Source: Tomocerus qinae (taxonomy: Eukaryota > Arthropoda > Collembola > Entomobryomorpha > Tomoceridae). From it: a stretch of 64,000 nt of DNA. Made by a program: the position numbers and the translations under genes. Below the pieces are notes generated by a model that had not been told where the DNA came from, made no database searches, and was given only the letters and a program-made list of their open reading frames with translations. Every line of letters begins with the position of its first letter. Position 1 is the first letter of the stretch. The stretch lies in assembly GCA_020055645.1 (NCBI GenBank), contig CM034547.1, forward strand, positions 1,798,001 to 1,862,000. The letters are read 5' to 3'. Positions 23,667 through 33,310 of this stretch are shown here, one piece after another.

Positions 23667-25109
23667 TCACAGCAGCAATAGCAACTTGTTCCAATGTTCC
23701 CGAGTGGAGATTGTACCACGGGCACCTACAAACAATCCTATAACTTCAAAATCATAATCAATAGAATATTTATGTTGTAAGTCTGGGATACAGTCTGTGT
23801 AAATATTTTTCTTTTCAACATCAACAAGTATGGCTTGATCAGTTGTAAGTTCAAAACGTATAGTGGGATCCAAAATGAGAGCTGTTCGTTGCAAATGATT
23901 TAAAATCAAAATATCCACACGTCTATTTGAGTTATTTACTGCTACTGTATGTACTTCTTCATACACATCCAATCCTTTGTCTCTAAAAGCATTAGCAAAT
24001 ATCGTTCTGATTTGGTGATGTCTCGAATTACGAAGCAGTAGTCCAAATTGACAGAATCCAAGGATGTGGGGAAGAGTTTCATTAGTCTCATTGCATCTTC
24101 TGCAATGGGCCCCATCTTGAGATCGTCCAGGAATGGATCTACTAGCTGTGACATTTGGGATCATTTTTAAATAATGAGTCCATTCTGTACTTGTTAAACC
24201 AGTCTTGAAGAAAAGAGATTTGTTAATTTTTTCACATTGCTTATATTGACTGACTCCTCTTCCATGAAAACTCAGGGAGCACCATGAGGAATATTCCTTA
24301 TTTCTGAGAATTTCTCTGATCTTTTGTGAAACTTGTCTTACTGATAAGGAGGGTATATCTATGTCTTTGATCTCTTCCACGATGTCCATCCTCTGGACAC
24401 ATTTTTCTTGATGTTTTTGTAGGTCACGCAATTCAAATACATATTTATTGTTAAATCTTAACAAAGTTAGGCTAATGTTAAAATTCTGTAGTGGAGCATC
24501 CCAAGTTGCACGTATGACACCTAATCCTTTATGTTTTGTGCTCGAGTACATACAATTATTGGGGAAGTCACTTGGAAGCATAAGCATTTCCTTGACCGAA
24601 CTTCGTATAATCTTGTCAATGTCTTCTAGGAAGCATTTTGAAAGATTGCATAACGGTGTTGATTGAATAGAATAAACGAATTTAGGCCAAATAAAAGTAT
24701 TGACTATACTTAATTTTTGGTTCGGGAACAAAAGAGGAGTTGACACTAAGGCATTAAGATTTGAAGCCAAATCATGTAGAAAAGTCTTTTTATCAAGGAC
24801 AATTTCATTAGAAAAATTAATGCCCAGATATTTAATGACATTCCCTCCATGAATAGATGTAATCCTATGGTCAAAAGTAATATCCAAATTTGTTTCCATC
24901 AGTTTTCCTTTATCAATGTTAATTGCGTTAGTTTTATCCACATTTAAAGATAATCCTGTTTCATTAAATAGATTATTTGCCATATTGAATAAAACGGTGG
25001 CACTGTTTTTGGAATTAGCTAAGAGAGCAGTGTCATCCATGAATCCCAATACTGATAAGTTATTTAGGTGATCGTTAATTTTGAATCCATATGTTTTAGA
25101 AATCTCCAC
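23667..25109 (-). CDS. R2-type non-LTR retrotransposon protein, C-terminal half (RT palm/thumb, zinc knuckle, REL endonuclease)
   Basis: A 480-codon uninterrupted frame. Residues 23-26 are FMDD, the RT motif C catalytic site. About 27-100 are the following palm motifs (GLSLNVDKT, KYLGINF). C336, C339, H348 and C353 make the CX2CX8HX4C knuckle that precedes the restriction-like endonuclease in R2-clade proteins. Residues 363-367 (RHHQI), D399 (RRVDIL), D414 (ALILDP) and the following KK/Y region match the PD-(D/E)XK-type REL domain. In R2 these domains nick the target and prime reverse transcription. RT motifs 0 to B are missing: upstream of residue 1 the frame runs into the TTGGCATA array after about 15 codons. 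The first codon is GTG (25109) and no ATG precedes motif C, so the real start is unknown. The frame is intact in a region where other elements are decayed. Confidence 0.8.
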   Translation of the reverse strand: MEISKTYGFKINDHLNNLSVLGFMDDTALLANSKNSATVLFNMANNLFNETGLSLNVDKTNAINIDKGKLMETNLDITFDHRITSIHGGNVIKYLGINFSNEIVLDKKTFLHDLASNLNALVSTPLLFPNQKLSIVNTFIWPKFVYSIQSTPLCNLSKCFLEDIDKIIRSSVKEMLMLPSDFPNNCMYSSTKHKGLGVIRATWDAPLQNFNISLTLLRFNNKYVFELRDLQKHQEKCVQRMDIVEEIKDIDIPSLSVRQVSQKIREILRNKEYSSWCSLSFHGRGVSQYKQCEKINKSLFFKTGLTSTEWTHYLKMIPNVTASRSIPGRSQDGAHCRRCNETNETLPHILGFCQFGLLLRNSRHHQIRTIFANAFRDKGLDVYEEVHTVAVNNSNRRVDILILNHLQRTALILDPTIRFELTTDQAILVDVEKKNIYTDCIPDLQHKYSIDYDFEVIGLFVGARGTISTREHWNKLLLLL

Positions 25110-25219
25110 TTCAGCTATTTGCTTAATAATATGCCAATTAGTGAAACATATTTTTATGCCAATAAGGAGAAAAAAATTATGCCAAAAAGTGAGTTTTTAT
25201 GCCAAGAAGTGATTTTTTT

Positions 25220-25284
25220 ATTTTATGCCAAAAAGTGTATGCCAATTAGGGGTAGGATCTCCAAAGATCCTACCCCTAATTGGC
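25220..25284. repeat. Right inverted repeat and terminal hairpin of the TTGGCATA element
   Basis: 25220-25252 pairs with 23087-23119. 25241-25259 and 25266-25284 pair with each other (GGGGTAGGATC/GATCCTACCCC) around a 6-base loop. Confidence 0.88.
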
Positions 25285-25461
25285 TGTTATATCGTATATG
25301 TTATTATTATTTTATATATACTTTTTTACTACCCTCTTGATTCCTTTGGCAGTTGGAACACCTTTTTGTAGAATTAAATAACAGTACTGAGTAACTAACT
25401 ATTTATTCTTTAAAAATATTTATTCGTAAGTTGTACTCATCTGATTTGTACGTATTTCCAA

Positions 25462-26822
25462 CAGGGCCGCAGCGAGGGGGGGCCAAGGGGCCCGAGCCCC
25501 CCCTAAATCGAAGAAAAGAAAGGAATTTTTGCCTTAAAACCCAAAAATTTTTCAAATTTAATTAGTACAGGGTGTCAAACTAGGATTCAGGCCCTATGTA
25601 TCTAAAGAACCGTAAGTAGCACGACAAAACCGTTGATACCAATCGAAAGCCCGTGCAAAGTTACATTGAAACACCGGTTTTCATCAACTTATTCCTCCGC
25701 ATTCGCTTACACCAGCAGTTCTCCCAAAAAATGTTGAAAATATAAATAAATTACTATCTAATTCGTGACCAAATCTGTCGCTGGGGCTGAATTTAGGCAG
25801 CGGCACTGTGTTGTCACTGTTTCCGCTGTTGCCGCCGTTGCCGCTGGGAGGTATGGGGGTGAGCGGAAACAGCATAATAGCGGAGACAGTGGCGACACGC
25901 TACAACCACTGGCGGCAACAGTGGCGACACGCTACAACCACTTGCGGCAACAGAGGCGACACGCTACAACCACTTGCAGCAACAGCGGCGACACGCTACA
26001 ACCACTGGCGGCAACAGTGGCGACACGCTACAACCACTGGCGGCAACAGTGGCGACACGCTACAACCACTTGCGGCAACAGAGGCGACACGCTACAACCA
26101 CTTGCGGCAACAGCGGCGACACGCTGCAACCACTAGCGGCAACAGAGTCACATTAACCTGATTTCCTCTGTTGCCGCTAAACCTAATATAAGCCAGTGCA
26201 CTGTTGCTCTGAGCTCAATGCTCTAAGACAAGAGCAACACAGAGGAAACCAGATTAATGTGTCTCTGTTGCCGCTGGTCAGTGTTGCCGCTAGTGGTTGC
26301 AGCGTGTCGCCACTGTTGCTGCAAGTGGTTGTAGCGTGTTGCCTCTGTTGCCGCAAGTGGTTGTAGCGTGTCGTCACTGTTGCCGCCAGGGGTTCTAGCG
26401 TGGGTCCACTGTTACCGTTGTTGCCACTGTCTCCGCTATTATGCTGTTGCCGCTCACCCCTATACCTCCCAGCGGCAACAGCGGAAACAGTGACAACACA
26501 GTACCGCTGCCTAAATTCAGCCCCAGCGACAGATTTGGTCACGAATTAGATAGTAATTTATTTATATTTTCAACATTTTTTGGGAGAACTGCTGGTGTAA
26601 GCGAATGCGGAGGAATAAGTTGATGAAAACCGGTGTTTCAATGTAACTTTGCACTGGCTTTCGATTGGTATCAACGGTTTTGTCGTGCTACTTACGGTTC
26701 TTTAGATACATAGGGCCTGAATCCTAGTTTGACACCCTGTACTATACCTAATTTTATTGGTATGTAATTTCAATTATTATTTGTCGGGCCCCCTCCGAAA
26801 TTTTTTTCTGCCTGCGGCCCTG
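25462..26822. mobile_element. hAT-like non-autonomous element with 8-bp target duplication
   Basis: 1361 bp. Ends CAGGGCCGCAG and CTGCGGCCCTG. Flanks are both ATTTCCAA (25454-25461 and 26823-26830), the 8-bp duplication and CAGGG-type ends expected of hAT. U1 copy B shows a single ATTTTCCAA at this position, the empty site. The two halves are near-complete reverse complements, with a centre near 26200. Each arm includes a 32-bp tandem repeat: eight units at 25891-26146 in the left arm, about four diverged units in the right arm (about 26290-26420). Open frames over the repeats are translations of the tandem unit, not genes. Confidence 0.9.
25891..26146. repeat. 32-bp tandem repeat, eight units, in a hAT-like arm
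   Basis: Starts at 25891, 25923, 25955, 25987, 26019, 26051, 26083 and 26115, exactly 32 bases apart. Each contains GGCGACACGCTACAACCACT followed by a GGCAACAG segment. Units differ at a few positions. Confidence 0.95.
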
Positions 26823-27498
26823 ATTTCCAAAATCCCAGGGAGAATAGTATTTTTCTGATTTAAAAAGGGAGCTTTTTGGTGACTTTGTGGGATTTTTTCA
26901 AATATGGAGTCTTTCATTGTTCCCTGAATTTGATGCTACGATCTACAGTTATTATTCTGGTGTAGGAAATTCCTTTTTATCAGGAAGTTGGGAGGCTGCA
27001 GCTAATTTCACCAACCACTGTAGATAATAAAAGTATATTAATTTAAATATACTTTGTATTTACAAAGGTAACATAATAACCTAATGGGGTGTTTACGAAA
27101 TTGTTTTTATTACTGTGATGGGTGGCCTGCTGAATTTCTCTTGAGTGCTAGATTTGCCCCTTAGCTGGGTTCACTAGTATGTAATGTTACTGTTATCTTA
27201 CTTTTCGCTCCAGCTACACAGTGCATGTTTCTTGCCCCAAAAATGAAAGATATTGTGTAATAAAGCGTCAAAGCAAGCCCGTTAAAAGCCAATGAGGAAA
27301 CTGCGTAATTAAAAATTAAACTGTAAAAAGTTACAAAGTTTTATAGTTTCGATTTTCGTTCTGCCGTTTCTCCTTATTTCTCATACCGGGAGCTGGTCTA
27401 ACGGGGAGCTTTTCTAATAGGGAGATTTTCTAACGGGGAGCTTTTCTAATAAGGGAGCATTTCTAATACGGGAGCTTTTACAATGTATTCATTATGTG

Positions 27499-28205
27499 TA
27501 CATGATGTTCCATGTAGGAACAAAACTCTTCTCACCAGAACAAACATCTACAATGTTCCTAATTCGTTATTTTATTACCCCCTATGTAATAACAGCCATT
27601 AAACATTCCTCATTGTGCTGTCTAACGTCCTGCTGCTTTAAATTAGTCCAAAATCCAAAGGATACTTCCTATTATCCGTATATTCGGACATCGGTACAAG
27701 ATTATATAGTGAGTCTAATCACTACTATAACGATACTCACTTAATACACTTAGTATGAACTTGTCGGGATTTTTCTCAATCAGGCTACAGATTTTGATTC
27801 GGAAAGGATCTGTCTCATTACCAATTATCAGGCCACATTACATCTTCAACTGCTCGAGTAGGTACATTATTGTTGCAACAGCACCATCCCCTAGTTCTAT
27901 TTAAGTGCCTATACTAGTAACTATGGACCTAATGAACTTCATTAGGACGTTCGGATGGTACTTACGTAGTGTAGGTATCCTAATGTAATATTAAGCGATG
28001 GATAATGGTGTGTTCGAATGAGATATTACAGACAGAGTTTGTAAAAGTAAGGATGCTACAGCCAGGTCTTAAATTGGGAGTGTGAGGTTTTTAATGTGTA
28101 CCTCCTGTGGGGTTAAATGCCATCTTTACACTTGCAACCTGCCTCTAGACAATTTAAACAGCATCATTGTTTATGATTGAAGAGATAGAAAGAGTATACC
28201 TGAAT
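27499..28205. other. Non-coding region, no gene seen
   Basis: AT-rich DNA with no recognisable frame or repeat. Confidence 0.5.
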
Positions 28206-28213
28206 CGTAAAAG

Positions 28214-28396
28214 CAGGGTTGCGGTGTCCGGATAGGAAGGTGTGGATAAAAGTGGACAAAAGTGGTTTTATCCAGGGCAAAACTAGTTTTGTCCTGGAAG
28301 AAATTAGTTTTGTCCACTTTTGTCCTGGATAGAAAGTGGACAAAACTAATTTCATCCTGGACAGTAATAGTTTTGTCCGGACAAAACGCAACCCTG
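28214..28396. mobile_element. hAT-like MITE with TTTTGTCC-type internal repeats
   Basis: 183 bp. Ends CAGGGTTGCG and CGCAACCCTG. Flanking 8-bp duplication CGTAAAAG (28206-28213 and 28397-28404). The inside is an alternation of GGACAAAA and TTTTGTCC words (with GTCCTGGA spacers) in both orientations, so it can fold in several ways. No coding capacity. Confidence 0.9.
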
Positions 28397-28404
28397 CGTA
28401 AAAG

Positions 28405-30569
28405 ATCTTATCCTAATTATTAACATTTATTTTGCAGGAAATACTGAAGTTAAATATAATAATTGAATTTCAGTCTTTACGACGACAAATATCAAAAATA
28501 GGGAAATTAATAATTTCGATGGGAATTTTGAACATTATTTTTATACAAAAGTAAGATATTGCGTGTTGCATATCAATTAAGCAAGAAGGATTATTTGGAT
28601 AACCGTCAACGAAAACTACAAGAGTATTGTTTGATTGACACAGTAAAACTGAAAGGGTACTTTGGTATACATTTGAAGTGCGTAGTCTGAGTAAGGGTTG
28701 AGTTGATAAGGAGTAGATGACTGGCGATATTATTTAGTAATTGTGTTGAGGAGGGAATTGAATTTGTTAAATAGAATAATAATATTATGTATGTGAGTGG
28801 ATAATTGTGCGTGTGTGAAAAGAGATATGGGAAGACAAGAGCGAAAAGGTGTGTGATGGAAGGAAGGAGCATTGTTGTGCCAGTGGAGGTGATAATGATA
28901 ATAAATGTGTAATAATAGTGCCTAATGTCAGTAAGTGATAGATAGAGAAAAGACCCACTGCTGTGGCCATTGACAGGCGAAGGGACAAAGAGGTGTGTAA
29001 TAAATGGTGTGAAAAGCCATGCCACGGATGTCTTAATTGCAGGTGACCATATACACATGACCACAAAGCCGATTATTCATGGAATAATTTCCATTCTCCA
29101 CATTCTCTCTCGTATGTACACACAACAACAATATCAATAAATACACAGTCCATATATCATTCATTCCCTATTGTGTCCCTGTCCATCTCATTCTCTCCCA
29201 TTTCAACTTGTCTTTTCACTAAAAACTCCCTTAACCAGACCTCTCTCATACATTATCATTACAGTATGCTCTGCAATTCCTTTTTGGTATAATAACCATC
29301 AGATATATCTTGGTTAGCGAAATAAGGCAGTAGAACATACTTATCTTATCTCTACTCCTTGCATAATATTGCCATGTCTCAATTTTTATATGATATGATG
29401 TTGAAACTAACTACAGGATTGCATGCCTGGTTCACACATCCATACAGAAATCATTTACTCATTGCTTTTCAATTGGGATTGAGACAGAGCACAACAGGCA
29501 GAAGAAATTCCTCACAATCCAATGGGCATGTTAGTCGGCAAGAATTCCCATTCAGATTTCAATAATAAATTGTGTATACTCTGAGAAGTGGTATAGGGAA
29601 GGAAGCGGCATGAAAAGTGGAATATATTATGTGGATGGGTATAAACAGTAATTATATTATATTGCTGATTCATATTCATTACATTAGAGACACAGTTCCA
29701 CATCATCATCGTTATATTTTTGACACGGGATTGAGTATTGATAGCGTAGCTGGCATTGCATTCCGATCCCACCTTTTCAATTACAATCATGACATGACTC
29801 TGTCTATCTCTCTTTCTGCTTAGTGACTCTGTTAATTCGGTGGGTAGGCAAGGAAGGTTCTCTGCGTCCTGTTGTTCCAGCTCCATAGATATGCCGAGAT
29901 AGACAAGGCCTTTCAACACCTTCACTTTTTATCACCCCACACTCTATGCATAACTATTTCTATACGCTCGGACTATTTCATTTCTACCGATGCCCATTAT
30001 GCGTGTGCAGGATAGAACCGACCCAGACTACAGCAGAATTCAAGATAAGGAGACATCATGCAGATTTTCTTATTCGCCTTGCACATTAGTAAAAGTAATA
30101 ATATCATTCTTTGTCTACACATGTCTTTATGTTGAGCAGGCAAATTACAGCCCATGTACAAATTAAGATACACCTTATTACTACCGACTTGTAACGTTAT
30201 ATTTTGTCAAGACATGAGTAATTATCATATCTGTACTATCAGTATTAATACAGTCTCACACACTTTATATCAAAATGTCTCTTCTTTTTATCTCTACTGA
30301 ATTGTTCCAAATAAATACAAATGTACCTAATAGCAATATCATCAAATTTTTGCTTCAAAAGTTCTACAAAAAATATTATTTTGATCTTCCCCAACCTCAA
30401 CTCTTTTATTCGTAATAATGTATCGTTTTTGCGGTTTTATTTCTATGAATCTCTTCACCTCTGTTCTTTCTTTAGGGCATTTTTGTAAATTACACCTGAA
30501 TATGGGAATATACATACGAAATACGAAGTAACCTACATAAAACTACCTATTATACAGGCAGATAATAAT
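28405..30569. other. Non-coding region, no gene seen
   Basis: Purine-rich on the + strand at about 28640-29040, then pyrimidine-rich at about 29050-29260, a clear purine-to-pyrimidine switch. Longer frames here arise from the low-complexity composition and carry no domain. Confidence 0.5.
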
Positions 30570-30647
30570 TGGACGAAAAAAAAATGCTGCGCCTCATTTT
30601 AGCCTATTTAACATGGAGCCTGAGGCGCAGCATTTTTTTTTCGTCCA
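30570..30647. repeat. Short perfect hairpin, 27-bp arms
   Basis: 30570-30596 (TGGACGAAAAAAAAATGCTG, then CGCCTCA) and 30621-30647 are exact reverse complements around a 24-base loop. Probably a MITE. No target duplication is clear. Confidence 0.75.
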
Positions 30648-32695
30648 GTTTTAATAAACCTCGAGTATAGGTAGGTATTTTGAGGTATCAGGTAAATAAT
30701 TTTTATATGATGGTACCGAGCACCAGGAAGGACTGCAGCATGCGAATATAAATGGTATGGTATAGTTTATTGACAAGTTTGAATAATTGTTACAATTGAA
30801 ATATCACATGTTTTCTGCCCTCATTGTCACTACTGGCTACTATTAGTTAAACATGGTTGTATTAAATTAATTATATTATATTTACTTAACTTACGATTAT
30901 CTTAAAATGGTCATTAGTAATAATGCATAGTATTTTTGTCTATTATTTACTTAAATCATACTTATTTCTAGTCATAAAAATTTTCAAGTTATAGGTTATA
31001 ATAATTCGATTTTGTAGACATCTGATTTTTAACTATGTGTTGTCTCACTTTATCAAATACGTTAAAGTTATCACTGTTTTGTATACAATTAGGTAACAAG
31101 TGTCTACCATCATGATCACGCAAGTCGGAGTAATTATGTAAGTATAATGTGTACAATGTGTAGCCATCCTCACAAAACTCCGGACAATAAGAAACTGGAT
31201 TCAAAAAGAATGTTTTCCCTGCATATCTTTAAACTTTTTTTTCAAGTTTTTAAAATCTTTGATTTTTCTGTTTCTTCTTCCTTTTACTGACTGAGCCGAC
31301 TTATTGTTCAACAAAAACGGTTTGCAAATATTTTACGTAGGTATTACTTAGAGGTTGAGAACCGTCAGAAATGTTTTTGGAATTGGTTTATTAATAGAGA
31401 TGTAATGTAATAGATGTAATAAATATGCTATTCGTGGGTGTACGTTGCTTTATTGTTCATTATTCTCATTTCATTTTGGAACCATCAAACTGGTATATCC
31501 AAGCAGTATCGATTGAACTCATTCTAGCATTTAAAGAAGAGTAATAGTAGCAGAATAGCTCAGCTGTGTCCAGCCACTTAAATAGGAATAAGGTCTGGAG
31601 AGAGAGAGGCTAGACGAGATGAGGATTTATTGAATGGCTTGGCACATTGTGCGTCGGAGTGATGTTATGAGCCCGCCCGCTGTTCCTCAACTCTCCACCG
31701 CAACAAAATGCTCTTTTCTGCCTGTCAGTCGCTAACTTGACTCATCTTTGTACCGCCGACCATCAGCCGTCACATCTAACTCATTTCTTTCTAATAATCC
31801 TTTACATTAAACTACATTAAAGAAAACCACCACCGTATTATTTTCATTGTGAGATTATGATGATGATGTTACAACATTACTAGCTAATGTGGATATAAAT
31901 ACTCAGCACTTTGCTATCCTCTGCTCTTACATCCTATTGCTCATCCCTTCAGTCGTATTTCTTCAGAAGCTTTTCATAATCCTTTCAGTACATACATATA
32001 ATACGATATAATATACCCACATCGTGGACCGTAACCATTATTAAGACGCAAGTCTACATATTTGTTTGCAGGTTTATTTCTGACAGATGAATGCATTAGA
32101 TACATCAATAATTAAGCTACACAAGTTTTTATTAGTACTCATGATTTCATAAAGCAAATATAAATACTGTACTTGGTATTATCTATATACTAAAGAATTT
32201 GTTTTTGCTCCTCAGTTAAGATTAGTTTTAGATTTCATGATCAAATGCTGCTTGTATGTCAATGGAATAAGTAGAGAAATGTTTTAGCACCTCATTAAAC
32301 GGCATAACAATTATAAGCATGCGATTTCGTAAATTCAGTATACATTCATCTTTAGAGTTATAGAAAACTGCTGAAATAAAGTGGATGGATGTTCATTAGA
32401 CGGAACATGTGTAAGCATAGAGAAATCACTTGGTAAGCAAAATCAGAACAAGACTCAGTAATATGACAATAAGTCAGAGAAAATATAAGTCTTTGTAGGT
32501 TCGGTTTGTACGATTAGCCTACGTGGCATTGGATAATGAAGACGGTGGTGATTTGAATGGGAAAAGTGTGTATGATATGTACAATATAGACATCATCATC
32601 AAATCACCTGGACTCCTCTCCAATTAACTTTTCCTGACACAAAAGCAGACAGCGGGGTGTCACATTCTCATTTCCTCCCAGAACTATATCACATT
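30648..32695. other. Non-coding region, no gene seen
   Basis: No supported gene. A purine-rich patch at about 31590-31640 is followed by pyrimidine-rich DNA at about 31680-31980. Confidence 0.5.
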
Positions 32696-32697
32696 AT

Positions 32698-32744
32698 AGT
32701 ATTATTATTATTATTATTATTATAGTATTATTATTATCACATTA
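32698..32744. repeat. (ATT)n microsatellite at the LINE 5' boundary
   Basis: Two runs of ATT units split by AGT, directly upstream of the recognisable LINE sequence. Confidence 0.8.
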
Positions 32745-32789
32745 TATCATCGTATTTGTCAAGTCACAGTCGGTATAAGTGAATTTAAG

Positions 32790-33243
32790 GCTTTAGAAAA
32801 AATCTGGAAATGTAAGCACTGTTTAGTTATTTATGACAAAAAATGCGTATCGTGCAATAATACTCTATCCAATAGCAATATATGCAATCAGTGCATGGTC
32901 TTGCCATTTAACATTGATGAAGATGATATGGCAAAACTATCCATTGATACTTATATGTGTTTCCAAGAAAATGATAATTTTTTAACCCCTAATAGTAACT
33001 TTAAAATTCCAATTCCGCAATTTAAGAAGGGATTTAGAGCCGCTCATCCCAACATTAATTCTATTAGAAACAAATTTTTTGATATCGAGTTGTTTTTGTA
33101 TGAGCATAAGATTGAATTTTTTGCATTAACAGAGTCCAAGTTAAACAAACTAGACCTAGATAAAACTTATGCTATTCAAAATTATAATATGATACGAATT
33201 GATAGGCAACACAATGATGGGGAAGGTAATATAATTTATACTT
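32790..33243 (+). pseudogene. LINE N-terminal Cys-rich segment and start of endonuclease
   Basis: The frame holds three CX2C pairs (KCKHC, KCVSC, ICNQC) within about 35 residues, a possible zinc-binding motif. It then reaches FRAAHPNINSIRNKF and EFFALTESKL, the opening motifs of an AP-type LINE endonuclease, and MIRIDRQ. It stops at 33243. The first ATG in this frame is at 32895, after the cysteine cluster, so the true start lies upstream or is lost. The cysteine cluster is visible; zinc binding is inferred. Confidence 0.7.
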
Positions 33244-33310
33244 AAATTAATATTACATGTAAACAGATCGAATAAGATGTTAATTCACATATTGATCTGG
33301 AAATCACATA

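Larger units (their letters stand above)
23081..25283. mobile_element. TTGGCATA-array inverted-repeat element carrying an R2-type ORF
   Basis: A perfect 33-bp inverted repeat (23087-23119 and 25220-25252; core CCCCTAATTGGCATACAC) bounds 2.1 kb. Further TTGGCATA-like units continue inward, about three on the left and six on the right, about 20-26 bp apart. The segment is missing from U1 copy B, so it inserted into copy A. At the right end 25241-25259 and 25266-25284 form a further 19-bp hairpin. Exact ends and target duplication are uncertain; AATTGG on both sides is possible. Its only long frame encodes the C-terminal half of an R2-like protein on the minus strand. It could be a DNA transposon that captured a LINE fragment, or a LINE fragment inserted in such an element. 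Confidence 0.7.
22639..27181. repeat. Unclassified interspersed repeat U1, copy A (interrupted)
   Basis: Three blocks (about 22639-23080, 25284-25461 and 26823-27181) align in order with the reverse strand of the uninterrupted copy at 50849-51758. Shared words include TTTTGAGTACCTCCTCCTCC, TACTACCCTCTTGATTCCTT and GTGATGGGTGGCCTGCTGAA. Ends are GGTAGG(G)AGAGC and GGGTTCACTAGTA. No open frame and no clear target-site duplication. A short inverted repeat (CCTGCATATA with TATATGCAGG in copy B) lies near one end. Three other elements sit inside copy A. Confidence 0.82.
22393..27490. mobile_element. Mutator-like element with GGGAGC-array ends, loaded with nested insertions
   Basis: Ends are GGTATCAACAC... 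and ...ACAATGTATTC, each followed inward by arrays of a GGGAGC-containing unit in inverted orientation (about 22405-22450 and 27385-27476). The flanks repeat ATTATGTG exactly (22385-22392 and 27491-27498; nine bases with one mismatch). The right subterminal part (AGTTTCGATTTTCGTTCTG) and both ends match the 604-bp element at 56921-57524, in inverted orientation. Its own sequence is confined to about 22393-22638 and 27182-27490. Everything between is later insertion. The family call rests on the 8-9 bp duplication and long array-type inverted repeats. No transposase is seen. Confidence 0.75.

Noticed and set aside
25765-26542. Frames of 117-123 residues rich in ATRYNH-type repeats
   Set aside because: They are produced by the 32-bp tandem unit of the hAT-like element in several frames. 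Not a protein gene.
22639-27181. U1 as a Helitron because of CTAG near one end
   Set aside because: No TC start, no 3' hairpin and no A/T insertion site common to both copies could be shown.
28606-29064. A 152-codon minus-strand frame as a possible gene
   Set aside because: It coincides with a purine-rich block, which lacks stops on the opposite strand. It has no domain, and its composition explains the open frame.
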